DNA of 64,000 nucleotides from Ulva prolifera. Taxonomy: Eukaryota; Chlorophyta; Ulvophyceae; Ulvales; Ulvaceae. Shown here in pieces: positions 34,137 through 47,348 of this stretch. The stretch covers positions 811,213-875,212 of the forward strand of contig CM041201.1 in the NCBI GenBank assembly GCA_023078555.1, written 5' to 3'. A program made the position numbers and the translations under genes. The notes under the pieces are model-generated. The model was given only the letters and a program-made list of their open reading frames with translations. It made no database searches and was not told the DNA's origin. Every line of letters starts with the position of its first letter. Positions within the stretch are counted from its first letter, which is position 1.

Positions 34137-35069
34137 GTGGTGCTTACCAAAACAACAGGAAGAAGGTTCGGATATGCCACCAGGAGCACGAGGAGGAAGG
34201 CTGTGGTGGCATGAGTGCTGCCAGGCCAGAGACCGCTTGATGAGGTAGCTCTGCAGGACAGAAGCTTGTGGGGCAAGGAGAATGTGGGCCAAGACCTGTG
34301 TCCAACCTGTGCCCAACCCCATGGACTGCTGCACCCAAGACTTTTGACAAAGGATGGTGGCACATACGTTGTGACTCATGCTGACGACAGATCAGAATGC
34401 GTGTTCTGAGATTTTTGAGGTGTGGTTGCTCAACAGGATGGCTATGTCAAGTTACTGTCAGATATATGTGAAACAAAGTGTCCCCTGCATGAGTGATCCT
34501 TTGGTACAGGTAAGAGCTTTCCGTACCTGAATCGCAGTAGTCGCGATCTCGGCTCGATGCAAACATCTACCATCCGAAAGGCTTGAGCCGCAATGGAAGC
34601 TATTCCGGAATCGCGGCATGTCGCATGTTGCCCTCCACGCTCAATGACGCCTCCGCTGAGCGAACGTGTTACATGAACAAGTTGGAGACGCAGGAAGCAT
34701 GTGCATGCGTGGGGAGTTGTATCTCCTTGAGTTATCTGCGTCAGATGATCGCGCCTCTCGACGCACTTCCGAACCACTGCCCGAGGCCTCCAGCGTTGCA
34801 ACACGCGACAGTTTCTTCCGAGTAAGCGTGTGTGGTCGTTGTTGTGGCCATTGGAAGGCACCATTTGTGCGGCGTCGACGCCGGGAAAGCCGCTGGGAGG
34901 GCGAGCCGACACGCTCGGATGGTCTATGTGGTCGCACCACGTCTCTTTCTTCAGCAAAGCGTTCATTAGTACTTCATCAATGCATGTAATTCACTTCGCT
35001 GATCGCGACGGCAGCTGTCGACAATGAAGACGTCAGCGCTGAGGCTAGTCTCCGGTAACTCACTCTCAA
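34137..35069. other. spacer between kinesin and kinase genes
   Basis: Likely kinesin 3' UTR and kinase promoter. Short frames on both strands between 34442 and 34989 overlap each other and are not recognised. Confidence 0.35.
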
Positions 35070-38000
35070 ATGGCTGACCCTCAGACGACCCTCAACTGGG
35101 CCGTTAATCCACAGACTGGTGATAAGGATGGATTAGATGTCGTTCCTGGACCACGCGTGCGGCTCCGCTGCATGTTTGATTTGTTGAGCTTGAGAGTGTA
35201 GATCGTTGCACTGGTAGCTGGCCACTTGCCCGCGAATGCAGGCACTCATTGTCACCCAGTCTGTCTTCATGAGGTGGTTCAGCTGTTGTTTTCTGCAGAG
35301 CAATCGAATGCGTGCAGCATCTATGGTGATGCCCAGCTCCCCACCTGATGGCTTGACTGGCATCAGAGCAGCTCGCAGAGCAGCAGCGGTGCGGTTGAGT
35401 CAGGACAGTCCCACACAATTCAGGGCCAGACAATTGAATGCTCAGCCGCCGTCGTTTAGCCAGTGGTCTTTGGTGATGCCAGCTCCTTCCCCTGCGGAGT
35501 CACGCCCCAGCAGCAGTCTGCGATCCCCAGCCGCAAGACAAGCGTCTGGGGAACATGCACAAAGGTCAGAGCATCTGCTAGCACGCAACCCGCAGTCGAC
35601 GAGCAGGAACCACAGCAGATCCAATCCGAATCCTCCACCCCAGACAGAGGACGATGCCGAGGCAGTCGCCTACGTCTTCAATCAATGCGTGAGCACGTAT
35701 TCCAGCTCACATGACATAATATCAGCGCTCGAGTTAACGCACCTGGTGGGTGTGGGCTCCATGGGCACTGTGTACCGTGCGTCACTGCTTGGTCAGCAAG
35801 TGGTTTGCAAGGTGCGCCCCACCTCTTTCAGTCCCGGATTCAGTCCCGGAGGAGTCCCGCAGAGTTGCCAATATCCAAATGGCCATGGCTATGTAATCGT
35901 GCATAAATCACATACATACATCGCTCGAGGCCCGCACCGCACTTATGCAGTCTGTGGCATTGATGTAATGTGTCGCCGTGTCCATACGGTACCATGCGGT
36001 ACCATGGACGACAATATGCAGGCCGTAGAGTTGTATGCATGGGCAACGGACAGAGGCGGGGCTTGCAACCGGTTCTCAGAATCCTATCGCAAATCCACTC
36101 ACTCATTCATGGCACTGGGCCGGGCACGAGCTCGCACCACGGCCCTACCAGCAGTACCTGCCAAAGATTGAAGCCCCACACGGAGCACATAAGCATTCCC
36201 TTTGCACAACGCCACACTCTACCGGCGCAAAGCATTCTTCACAAACACACCATTGTCCACCACACCACACCGAGATGCGACCTCTGCCAGCCGATTCAAC
36301 GGTGCCACAGCAGGCCGCCCCGACCTACCGTGCGTCTCATACGACACTGGCACCAAATCACATGCATCAGGGTGTTACGCTCTCACTGCCATTGGTAGCT
36401 TGGTGGGGTTTGTTGTTTCTGTGGTTAAACCCTTACCCCCGCCACAGCCAAACTCTCGCGGGCCTGTATGTGTTTGCCTACATGCAGGTGATAGAGCATG
36501 GCAACGACGCGCCCTTCTCGCGCGTGAAGGACGTCCGCGGCCGCGCCGTCCTTGAGGGCCAGCTCGGGCGCCTCCTCAGCCACCCCAACGTCGTCGCCGG
36601 CTACGGCACCTTCTCCGGCACCTTCCCCCACTCCCGCCTCTGCATCGCCGGCAGCGCGGCCGCCGGACAGGCCCCCCACGACCGCACCGTCACGCTCCTC
36701 CTGCAGGAGTTCTGCTCGCGCGGCACGCTGCGCGCTGCGCTGCAGGGCGGCGCGCTGTACGCGGAGGCCGGGGACTCTGGGGCCGCGGCGGACGCCGCGT
36801 TTGGGGCGCCGCTGCGGCGGCTGAAGGTGCTCGCGCAGGTCGCCGGGCAGGTCGCGTTCGGCCTCGCACACCTCCACGCGCACAGCACCGTGCACTGCGA
36901 CCTCAACGCCTCCAACGTGTTCCTGCAGCCACTCGCGGAGGAGACGCGTGTGCCAGGTGCGCTGGGGGTCCGCCTGACCGGCCTGCGTGTGTGTTACAAG
37001 GACTTTTTTGTGGCAGTTGGGGAGGTCGGTTGCACCGCCGGGGAGAGGTGCGTGCGCGTGTGTGCGCACACATCCATCCATACGGCTACGGACGTGGCCG
37101 CAGAGTGCCGTACAGCTCCATTGCAGGGCCCGGGCGCCGTGTATCTGCGTGCTGTGTGTTTTGACCGACAGCCATGGGGGCTCTGCCCTGGTGCCCCTCT
37201 CCGTTCACAGACAGTGCTGCTGTCATTGGCGGCCGTGTAGCCACCTGCCGTGCTCATGCATCTGCACGCCAGCTGCACGTTTGCCTCTGTGGCCCTGCAG
37301 CCACCTGCCGCATGCGCACATGGATTGTGCATGTGACTCAGACTATGGGTTGTTCGGTCGTGCTCATGTCTCTCCCTGCCGTCTCCTGTGGACTGCTTGA
37401 GCTCCTGTGTCGGGCTGACCCGCTCTCCGCCGCAACCGCGCTCATGCAATGCATGCACACCGGGCATGCTCGTGGTCGTGGCCTTGAAGCGGCGACGGCT
37501 GCTCGCGCTCTGATCGCGGCCATGCCCCGGCCGTGCGCATGCATCAGCCGTACGGCGCGAGTGCTCGAGTGCCAGCGGAGGGCGCGCCCCTCCCCCTGCA
37601 CATACTCAGCCATATCCATATCGGATGGGTGCGGCACGGCCACCGCACGTGAAGCCTTACCGAGGTCAGTCCACTGAACACGGCCTTAGCCATGCCCTTG
37701 GCGGAGGTCCCAGCAGCCTCCTTGTGCCGAGGCCACATGGCGCCAGCAAATGGAACTCCGGACAGCAGCCCGCCGCACATGCAGGCAGCCTGTCCATATG
37801 CGCAAAGATCGGTGACCTGGGAGTCGCATGCGTGCTGCCGTCCGGCGACGGCGCCGCCGACACCACCGTCGTCGGCGCCATGCATGGCACCATGTCCCAC
37901 ATGCCGCCAGAGGCACTCAGCCGCCAGCACGTGGTCAGCGCCGCCACCGACATCTGGTCCTTCGGCATGCTGCTGTGGGAGCTGTGGACTCTGGAGGTGC

Positions 38001-39807
38001 CGTTCGACGGCCTGTCGCCGCAGGCGATCGTCAGCCGGGTGCTCGCGCACGAGCTGCTGCAGTGGCCGGCGGAAACGCCGCAGGTGCTGGTACAGATCGC
38101 CGGCCGCTGCTGGAGCCGGGTTCGTTTACCCCCCCCCCCCCCGACACACGTGGGGCGCGCTGGCACAACTCCTCTGCTCCGCGGCCTCTGCTTGTGTTTG
38201 GGATGTACAATTGTTTTGCAGTGGTTGCCGCATGTGACATAGGGGGCGTTGGTGTGCGCACACATGCATCGGTTGTGTACCACATGGCGGGGGGTGGGAG
38301 GAGGAAGCTGTATTCTCTGCTCTGGCAACTGTATCATGCGGTCTGCTTTATCGACTCAGGAGCAGATGCAATCCTGCGTCCCACCCTGTATGAATGGGTG
38401 TCGCGAGCGTAATGTGAGACAATGGGACACGCATGCATGCATGCAGGACCCGCGCGAGAGGCCAGAGGCGCAGGCCCTCGCGAGCACGTTTGCGAAACTC
38501 GCAGCGGTCCTCAAGGAGGCCGACGCTGATCCGCGGTCGCCCGTTGCGGCGGGTGCGGGGGCGGCTGGGCGGCAGGTGAAGGGCGGCGCGGCGCCGCCGA
38601 GCACGCAGGGGCCGCCGCTGGCGGAGGATGACCTTGAGGACGCGCTGCTTGCTGGAGGCCTCAATGTGGATCTCCTCCAGGAGCCGCCGTCCGCCGGCGA
38701 CTCGGCCGCGACGGGTACGATTGTGATGTTCTGCACGAGATGTACACATCGGCGATGCTTTGCGCAAGGCAGCGCTGTCGGTGTGGGTGTGCTGCGCTGT
38801 GTTCCTGCACGATCTCTGCAGTGCTGCCCGCCCGCCCGTGCCTTTGTACTTGTAGCATATTGGCGACGTGGCGTTGCCAACACGCGTACGAAGCTGCACC
38901 ATGAATGCGAGCCGCCCGTCATGGTCCGTGTGTGCTCGTGTCGAGATGGAGCCAATGACGTATGCGGTGTCCTGCGGGATTGCCTTTGTCGTCATTGCAC
39001 ACATCGACGATGTGTGCAGCCCACACTGTGGAAAAGCTGCAGCATGAGCATGCGGAGCAGGGGCTATGTGCCGTGTACATGCCAGCTTTGGGTGCTGGAT
39101 ATGTATAGGTTCAAAACCTGCTAAAAATTCAGACGAATCGTATGTTTCGCATACAGCACCAAAAAGGTGTACTGAACCTCTGAGTAGTACGAACCATGAA
39201 GCAATATGCAGGGACGTCGCAGTCGGAAGTGCGGCTGACACTGGAGCAGTGCCGGCCGCAGGGCGATGACAACGTCGCGCAGCTACTGTGGGAGATGCTG
39301 CACCTGCCCGACCAGCAGGCCTGCCAGGAGGTGCAGGTGACGCCCCTGCCCCACTCCCATGACCAAGTCGTCCCTTTTTCTCAAGCCGCTGTTTCCATGT
39401 TCGTTGCCTATTTGCTGTGCTTGAGCTCGGGCTTGTCAAATCCAGATCTCGTGAGAGCTGCAAGCTAGATGTTGTGCCGCACCGAGGAGCACCTGTGACG
39501 TGCTCGTTGTTACTTCAGAATTCCCTCACGTGCACGCCTCCTGCAGCGCACTGTTGGAGCGCTCTTCCCAAGGAGGGCACGCTGCAACAGGTTCTGTCGT
39601 CGAACATGTGCCCTCAAGCCACGATATCCGGTTGACGCACGCAAACCCAGCTTCGCCACGCGTCTGTTTGCATGCTCTGACACGCATCGGCCCGCACCAA
39701 TATGCATGGAAGGTGCCGTGCAGGTGTCGCCGCTACATTCCATCGTTGTGGCACCGCTGCCGTACCTCAACAACTACAAGTATCGAGAGGACCCGTTGCC
39801 GATCTGA
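35070..39807 (+). CDS. divergent serine/threonine (TKL-like) protein kinase
   Basis: Seven exons, 35070-35195, 35299-35811, 36488-36956, 37785-38119, 38447-38714, 39212-39336 and 39724-39807; phases agree throughout, 639 residues. A low-complexity N-terminus is followed by the kinase domain: GVGSMGTVYRA (Gly loop), VVCK with the ATP-binding Lys at ~213, HPNVVAGYG, LLLQEFCSRGTLRAAL, HCDLNASNVFL as catalytic loop, KIGDLGVACVL in place of DFG, HGTMSHMPPEAL in place of APE, TDIWSFGMLLWELWT, and CWSRDPRERP, which is split across an intron. The catalytic Asp, the loop Asn and the metal-binding Asp are kept. The HRD Arg is Cys, the usual loop Lys is Asn, and DFG is DLG, so activity is likely but not certain. 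The C-terminus (EDPLPI end) is not recognised. The 35070 first exon is inferred from phase and a start codon; substrate unknown. Confidence 0.75.
36031..36372 (+). repeat. dispersed repeat A, copy in kinase intron 2
   Basis: About 340 bases inside the 35812-36487 intron. It is closely similar to the minus-strand copy at 52921-53270, with shared runs such as AAGCATTCCCTTTGCACAAC, CACCACACCGAGATGCGACC and TCTGCCAGCCGATTCAACGG. It starts with a CAGAGGCGGGG segment and ends near ATGCATCAGGG. Not protein-coding as far as I can tell. Confidence 0.85.
38129..38142. repeat. 14-base C homopolymer in kinase intron
   Basis: Run of 14 C starting nine bases inside the intron after the CCGG/GTTCGT donor at 38119/38120. 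It may vary in length or be miscounted. Confidence 0.95.
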
Positions 39808-41258
39808 TGCCGGCGGACTCGCGATGGCGCGTCTCGCTACCGTCGTAGCCCTGCGATCGTGCAGCGCGCGAGAGCCGGGGGGGGGGGGGATGTTGCACAT
39901 GTCTGCGGCCGCACGGCCGCCGGCTGTTGCGGCGCTGCTGCCAAGCGGAATACCGGCCTGGGTGTGGCTGCACAGTCACAGGCAGATCCCCGACGCAGCG
40001 TCGAGTGAAACAAGCATTGTTGCTGCATGGCTGGCCGTGTGCAGGCATGTGAAGCAATGCACACGATTAGTGATGAGCGGCGGTGCTGCCCGAGTGTCGA
40101 GAGGTAGGTGTTGTGGCGGCCGCGGGCACCTGTTTTGTATGCCCCCGGCCCCTCCCCCCGCGCCCCCCTGCAGCATGCTGTCCGTGGCATGCTGCGGCCA
40201 GCGGCTGCGCGTGGGTGCTGGACTGGTTCAAGGGCCGGCATGGCTCAGTCTCCGTTGCTATAGGAGCCACTGCGGCAGTTCCTGCAGGAGTGGTTGTCAG
40301 GCGTGGGTGGAGGGCGCTGCGCTGTGCGTGCCGTGACTGCCCCCCATGCCCCGCCACGCTGTTCCCCGCGAGCGGCCGTGCACAAATGGCAGGAGCTGCT
40401 GCTGCATGCTCGAGGTTTTTGAAAGGTGCGGAGCGCGTACGACGAGGCGCATGCATGGACTGCGGAGGAACTGCACATCTGCTAGCCCATTGGCATTGAC
40501 AGACGTGACGCGTGTCCCCCGTGATGCGATGTTTTTTTTTTGCTGCTGTACTACAGCTGAGAACCCACAGTGGTTGTAGTCGTGGGCTCGCCAACTGGGC
40601 GTCTTCGGGAGGTTGATCATGTGATGCTGCTGCAGCTGGGTCCCACTATGGTGGGCCATGAGAAGCTGGGAGTGCAGTGCTGCTCGGGCGTGGCCTTGTT
40701 GAGGGCTATCTAGATGAGTGTCTGTGCCTGACATGGCCGGATGAACGACCCTGCAACTTTGAGCTGGCTGCATGTAAGTCGGGCCTGCTGTCTCAATATG
40801 TATGGACTTGATGGGGACGAGTGATGTGGGTGATCTGGTCAGCCCTACATAGCGAGAGACATGCATGAGCCTTGACTGTACACGGGACTCATGCTTGAGA
40901 CCGTATATAAGGACACTACCTGTTTTGTCCTATGGGGGATTATTGCTGCAACTCTGATCAATTCGCCTCACAACACCTGCCTGATCAACCTGCTTGAATA
41001 GTGTGTGTGTGTTGCGGCTGACATGTAAGTTCATGCCATGCACCATGTCTCCAGCTGGCAGGCTGGCAATCAATGCCGGCTCGTTATGGCAACCATGCAG
41101 AATGGCCAAGTGCCTCGGGTTGAAGTGCTTTGTGCACTGATCAACCATCGCATAGGGCAAAAAAGAAAATTGATCACATGGCACCTTGTCAGCACTGTCA
41201 TGGTTACGCAGCGTCGCCAGATATCCTCAAGTTCATCTCAGCTGGACAGATGTATCGA
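39808..41258. other. spacer between convergent kinase and dynein genes
   Basis: No convincing gene. It contains a 13-base G run (39877-39889) and a 10-base T run (40532-40541). Both 3' UTRs must lie here. Frames such as 39837-40336 on both strands overlap each other and contain no motif. Confidence 0.4.
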
Positions 41259-41263
41259 TTACA
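41259..41263 (-). terminator. TGTAA poly(A) signal of the dynein gene
   Basis: TTACA on plus, read as TGTAA on minus, 83 bases past the dynein stop codon at 41346. Confidence 0.5.
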
Positions 41264-41345
41264 CATACACACGCACAAAACTTTCACACACATCACTACA
41301 AGCTGCCTACTGGGGCCAATCGCCCCTCTCTCCTGCCTCAGCGCA

Positions 41346-44300
41346 TCAGGTGTCCAACATACAAAGAAGTGCAACGCCCTGCAGAACCCAGTAGTCCTGC
41401 GAGGAACCTGGCTTCATGGGCAGGTCCACGTAGAGAACAAAGTTGGTGCTCTGCCCGGTGGTGCTGAGCAGGCCCGCCCGCTTCGAGTTCTTGTACAGCG
41501 GGCTCATGTAGTGCATCGGAGGCGTCTCCTGGGCCGTGCCGGGCCTGAAATGCACGATGGGCAGCGGCGAATACATGACTCCGGGGGCAGCATCGGTCAA
41601 GCACTTGGCGCTGCTGTCCCATTGAGCGCCGTCGATGAACAAGCCATCGATGTACACGCCATCTCCTGGAGCTCCAGACAGCTGCAGCGCAGCCGCAGAT
41701 GTGAATGTGGTGCCCTCGCACACATTGCCAACAAGGTGCAGTCTGCTGTATATGCTGGCAAACAGGGGCAGAACCAACAAGGGTATCTTGCAGTTATGAG
41801 ACGTTGGCTCTGAAAACATACATCATGGCTCTTACTGTGCTTTCCACCAAGGCGACAACACGTGGCGGCGACTCAAGCGGTCCAGGCACCGAGCTTCTGC
41901 ACTGGCAGTTGCACTGGTGGCAGTGGCCTACGCTGCAGCCATCACAACTCCAGCACGGCCACACACCTCAGTCGGATCAAACGAGTCGGTGACCGTGAAT
42001 TGAAATGCCAGAGAGTCGATCGGGATGCAGTGCTTGCGTGCATGCATTTGCAGCACGCCCGTGAGGAAGCCCTGCGGGAAGAAGAAGCCTGGCAGCCAGA
42101 AGCAGTCGGGCTGGCCCGTCGTCAGCCACGACCGCAGGAAGTCGATCCTCCGGAGGTAGTCCTTGAACCAGGAGCCCAGTGGCTTGAGGCATGGGTATGC
42201 AAAGCGGCTCCACAGGTCCGGCACCTGCATTCCGCAGCCCCATCCCTCAAACCAGTTGCATGTACACCCATGCATGAGAATGCGCCGTGCACAGTCCCAG
42301 AATCGCAGCAGCCCGATCGAAGCATCACATAGGCCCAAGCCTCGTGTTTGTGCAGCTCAGTCGCGTGCAGCGGTCACTTATCACAGTCCTGCCATTGGCC
42401 TGAGCCCAGATTGACTCCACAACGAGCACGCTGACCGCCAATGCACCCGTTCCCTGCTGCACTACAGAGGCCCATGTCCAGGGGGACCCGCCCCTGGCGT
42501 GTGATCCCGTCAAACAACGTTGCAAAGAGTCTGATAATGGATACATTAATGGACTACATGTGCATGCATTTGCAGCTGCTGCTACAAACGGCGAAATTGT
42601 TTATAGGGCTGCAGGCGATGGATCGATACAGATGCCGCCAGCAGGCACAGGGCCTGTCTGGAATACATGAGGGGAGAGGGGGCACACACACCTGGCTGTC
42701 GAGGAGGGCATGCAGCATGCGCTCGAGCTCGCCGCTCATCACCACGACGCCCTGGATCGCCTTCTGCAGCTCCTGCAGCGTCGCGCGCATCTGCCGCGTC
42801 AGCCGGTTGAACCGGTCGATCTCCTGCGACAGCACCACGCTCAGGCTGTTGATGCGGCCGGTCTCCGGCGACCGCTCAAACATGCCCTCCCGGCCCTCCC
42901 TCTGCTTGTCCATCACCTGCGCACATCTTCATTTCATGCCCCGTGAGCACTCGTCTGCATGCTCATCCGTAGAGCCTCGCCCGGTGCTCAGTGCCAACGG
43001 CTTTGCTGCCAACGCAGCAATCATGAAGTCATGGCACTGCACGGCAGGTTCTGCAGTCGTGCGGGGCCGTTTTGTTGGTACTTGTTGAGGTTTGAACGCC
43101 AGAAGAGTCCATACAGAGAACACAGAACTGTGGCCAGGTCTGTCGCCCGAGCCTCATTACCTGATCACTAATGCACGTACTCTGCAGACGGCACCCAGCA
43201 GCAAGAAAGTGCTGGCCATACCTCCGGGATCTGTTCCAGCAGCCGGTCCGCGAGGCTACAGATAAACTCCTCCGGCGACTCCGCCCCGTCCGCCCCCGCC
43301 ACCCGCGGCTGGATCGCGACCACCGTCTGCACCAGGCTCGCCGTCTCCTGCAGCTGGCTCTGGATGCTCGCGTTTGCATGCATGCCAAACACCTCCGGCG
43401 CGTCCGCCGCCGGCAGCCCGCGCACGTACTCCTGCACCGCCGCGAGCGGCGTCTCCGCGGCCGCCGGCGAGAAGTACCGGCCCGACGGCGTGAACGTGTA
43501 CGCCGGGTCGAGCACGCCCGGGAGGACGTACTGCCGCAGGATGGCCATGAGGCAGCGGCGGTCGTTGTCGTCGGTGACGCGGCCGCCGTAGTTGATCTGG
43601 CCGACGACAAACTCCATCGCGTCCCACGGGATCGCCGCGTCGCCCTCGAGCTCGAGCAGGAACATGCGCACCGTGCTCGTGGAGCACTCGAAGTCGCTCT
43701 GGTTGAAGTCGTAGCGGATGTTCCAGCCGATCGGCCCGAACTTGCGCCGCTCCTGGATCACCGCGTGGAAAAACGCGAGGCTGAACACCAGCTTCTTCCA
43801 CGGCAGCGGTCTGTCCTGCACGGGGGGGTCAGCGTCGGGGACCAGCGGCTGGAGCGCGCTGTCCACCCGCTGAGGGGTCGGCAGTGTGTGTGCAATAATG
43901 GGAGTGGCCGGCCTGACAGCTACAGGCTGCTTGATGCTGCGCGTGCAGCTGCCTCACGTCGCGACATCGCCGAATGCTCCCGGAGCAAGTGTAGTGCGCA
44001 TAAACATGTGGAACAGGGATCCGAATCCACGTCAAAGGGCCAATTGCATCCAGGCGAGGCCTGTCGAGAGTGGCGGCGCTATGTACCAGCAGCTGCCACA
44101 CGCCGGGCCTGTTACCACGAGTTGCAGCACTGCGAACTTGCGGCAACGGTCGCAGCATCACCCATGGAAGGTCCACTGCGGCACCTCCACTGCGGGCGTG
44201 TCCACACCCCGGCCCCGGCACCGCAACACTGAAGGTGCAGGAGCCCGCCCGGCCTGTGGCAGTGCAGCGGTACAGCAGTCATATCACTGGATTGCCACAG

Positions 44301-47300
44301 GTTTGAGGCGGCTGCAGGAGACAGAGCCCGCGCGCGCACCTCGACCGATTCGAAGTCCGCTTCGGCGAGGTTGGCAAACGTGGCGCCGACGTTCGCCTTG
44401 ACGCCGTACGGCGGCTCGTTCGTGAGCTTCGTGCTATTCTGCAGCACCTGCACGGGGAAGATGCGCGTCGGCATCGACGTCAGCCAGAGCCGGAAGTCCT
44501 CGTGCACAGCCGAGGTCGGCTTGCCGAGGTCCTCAACGATCGCCTCGAGCTGCAACATCCACGAGCTTGCGACGTGGCAGTTCTGCAGGCACACCCAGTC
44601 GCCGCTCTTGCGTGCCTGGTCGATCATGTTCTCCGCGATCGGGCCCTGCACCGCAGGGCCACCACTTACCGTGGGGCCACTCGTCATTCGTGTACCATGC
44701 CTGCTTGTGTGCCATCACAGTGACATCGCCCATCAAAGCGCTTTCTTCAGCTGTTTTATGTACATCGTTTCTTCCGAGGCAGCGCTCTCGCATGCTGCCA
44801 TGTACCAGCCCGGACGCGGTTGCCATATGTAAAGCAAGTGCACCAGCACACGCCCCAGCCCATGTAGGACATTGACCGTTTGTAGGAAGGCATATACTCG
44901 CTTTAGCACCCTGGCCGCTGAGCCCGGGGCCTGTGTGGTCTACGCGTGATGCCCGATTCAGCTTTCGCAGCCATCCTCCCATCGCGTACTATCACAAGTG
45001 CGTTTCAGTAGCCTTGGCACTCTCTCGAGTGCCTTCCCACAAGCATCCAGGCGGGCAGGCGGGGCGCACCTGCCCCTGGCCAAGGGACACCATGTGGAGG
45101 CGCTCCCCCGGCTGCCAGCCCATGCCGTCCGCGAAGCGCTGCAGCAGCGCCGTCGGGTCGGCGCCCGTCGACAGCACAAACACGATCGGCGTGCGGGCGG
45201 ACGTGTCCGGGAACACCTCCTCGAGGCGCCACGGCGGTGGGAACTGGAAGGCCGGGCCGTGCAGGTCGCCGACGTAGCGGGCGATGCCGGCGCACAGCTT
45301 CTCCTGGCGCAGCACCTTGAGGAGCATCAGGCGCTGGAACTTGGAGATCTTGTCGTCCCATCCTGCACGCACGCCAGCGCGCGTATTCTGATGGGGCGTG
45401 CCGTATGATATCTTGTGCGCTGGTGCAAGCACGACTAGCTCACGCAGACCGTCCGCGGGATCATGCGTTCTGTATGCGGATTGGCCACACTAGTGCGGGC
45501 TGTGCCAGCACTACGCCATGCAGGGATTCTAGAAGAGGGTTCGATTGTCTGCTGAGTAGCACTGTGTGGAGGGATCGAGTGGGAAAAGAGGCACAGGTGC
45601 GGACCTGCGGGCAGGGGCTTGTCCTGAGGGGCCTCAGAGCCACCCCAGTCGCTCCAGCCACAGTCTGTGCTCAGGGACTCTTTGATGCCCTGCAGCCCGG
45701 GCATGGTCGCATCGAGGAATGCGATCTCGCTCCAGGCTGTCTGCGACAGCCATGCTGCTGGCGGCGCCCCGGCATCCTCGACAGCAGAGTCTCCTCGCAG
45801 GAAGAAGTTCCATTCCTGCATGCAGCTGTCTGTTGTGCAAGCGGACAATCTGTTAAAAGATTCTGGTCAGTTTCAGCTGGACTCGGGACCAAACGTGTCA
45901 TGCAACGACGGAGATGTCGATCTGGACTGCTGATGGTGCCTGAGTCCGTCCATTTGGCGCAAGCAACACCAATGCATTGTCATGGCTGGCAAGAGAGACG
46001 GCTTTGCAGGTCACGGGCGCAAGAGAGCAGTGCACACCTGAGCTGAGATTTGTTGGTCACTCGGGTGGCGGAGTATTGCAGTGGCAAGCAGGAAGGAGAA
46101 GATGAGCTTGTGGTCTGCAAACAGACCACGCTGCACGGTGCTGTAGATGAACGTTGTGGCATAAGAGCAGATGTTCGAGACCCTTGTGGACACGTCGTCG
46201 TCTCGGGCGGAGTTCTCGATGCTGTACCCAAAGAGCTTGGAGAAGAATGTGAGAGAATTCTGGTACATCGGCGAAATCATGGACAAATCGGCCATCACAA
46301 AGTACAGCGTCGACCCACGGATCGCCGCAGGTCGGTACATCTCTCGGGTGTCGTTGATCGTCTTCTCCGTGATTTCTGCCTCCTTGACTCGGCCCTTGAT
46401 CATTCCAGAGGTCACCTTGGAGTTGTTCAGCGTGTTGATCAGGTCGGAATCGTCCAGGATGTTGCCCTTGGACTCCTTCAGCATGCGCAGGATCTTGCTC
46501 TCCAGCTCTGTCAGCTGCTTCTTGTCAGCCGAAATGTTCAGCACCAGGTTGTCCTTCTGCTCCTCCAGGTCTGGGCGCTCCATCCTCACCACATCCCCCA
46601 GCAGCTGGTCCTCCAGGCCCTTCATGGTCACAGTGAAATTAATCACCGTCACCTTGATGCACACATCTGGCAGGTAGTGCGGATTTGTCAGCTTCGTCGT
46701 GATGTAGAACTTGAAGTTCGGGTCGTAGTCCACATCCGAGTCTCCCAATCGAATGACACTCCTTCCACCAGTCGTCGCAATGGCCTTGGTCAGCAGCGGC
46801 TCCAGGGACGGATCCAGCACCTCACCAACATCCTCCAGTAGCACCGGATTCCCAACACGGATCGAGCTCTCCAGCATCCTCAGGAAGTTGTTGTCAGTCT
46901 GCTTCAGCACGCGCAGCCCGTTCTTCGCCTCCAGGTTTTTCACCCACATGCAAGCCTGAGCCTGCGGGTCGATCATCAGAGGCCACCGGTATCCATACTT
47001 CACCATAATCCCATTATCCACAGACACATTGTCAGTCGGCAGGCCAAAGATGTTCCACTCGCGGATCTCCACCGGTGAGCCCAGCGTCTGCTTCACAGTC
47101 ACTCCCTCAGTGATCGGAACCTGCTTCTCAGCACACCGTGCGGCCCACTGCTCGCAGAGCTCCTGCCGGTACGGGGCGGTGAAGGCGCCCTGGTACGAGA
47201 TCACCGCCGCTGCCACAAACACGTCCCCCACAAGCAGCTCGATTGCTGTGCCAATCTCTTCAGCCGCCTGCATCCACCGCACGCCCTCGTCACCCAGAGC

Positions 47301-47348
47301 ATTCTGCAGCTTCTCGGCCCGCTCCAGCCTCGCCTTGGTGAGCTCTGC
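41346..47348 (-). other. dynein block 6: AAA5, AAA6 and C-terminal domain (exons 25-32)
   Basis: Exons 47348-46038, 45815-45605, 45362-45070, 44645-44340, 43815-43222, 42916-42692, 42224-41967 and 41681-41346. Exon 25 (1,311 bases) is the largest and encodes almost all of AAA5 ([31 protein letters not shown]). AAA6 has [21 protein letters not shown] and [20 protein letters not shown]. The C-terminal domain has [66 protein letters not shown] and [16 protein letters not shown]. Confidence 0.92.

Noticed and set aside
39046-39125. tRNA-like GGTTCAAAACC segment
   Set aside because: No acceptor stem, anticodon arm or A box at the required spacing.
38348-39463. 371-codon minus-strand frame
   Set aside because: It overlaps two kinase exons and their intron; the plus-strand exons carry the conserved CWSRDPRERP junction and matching phases.
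43171-44232. 353-codon plus-strand frame
   Set aside because: Antisense to the dynein exon 43815-43222; Arg/His/Leu-rich shadow of GC3-biased coding sequence.
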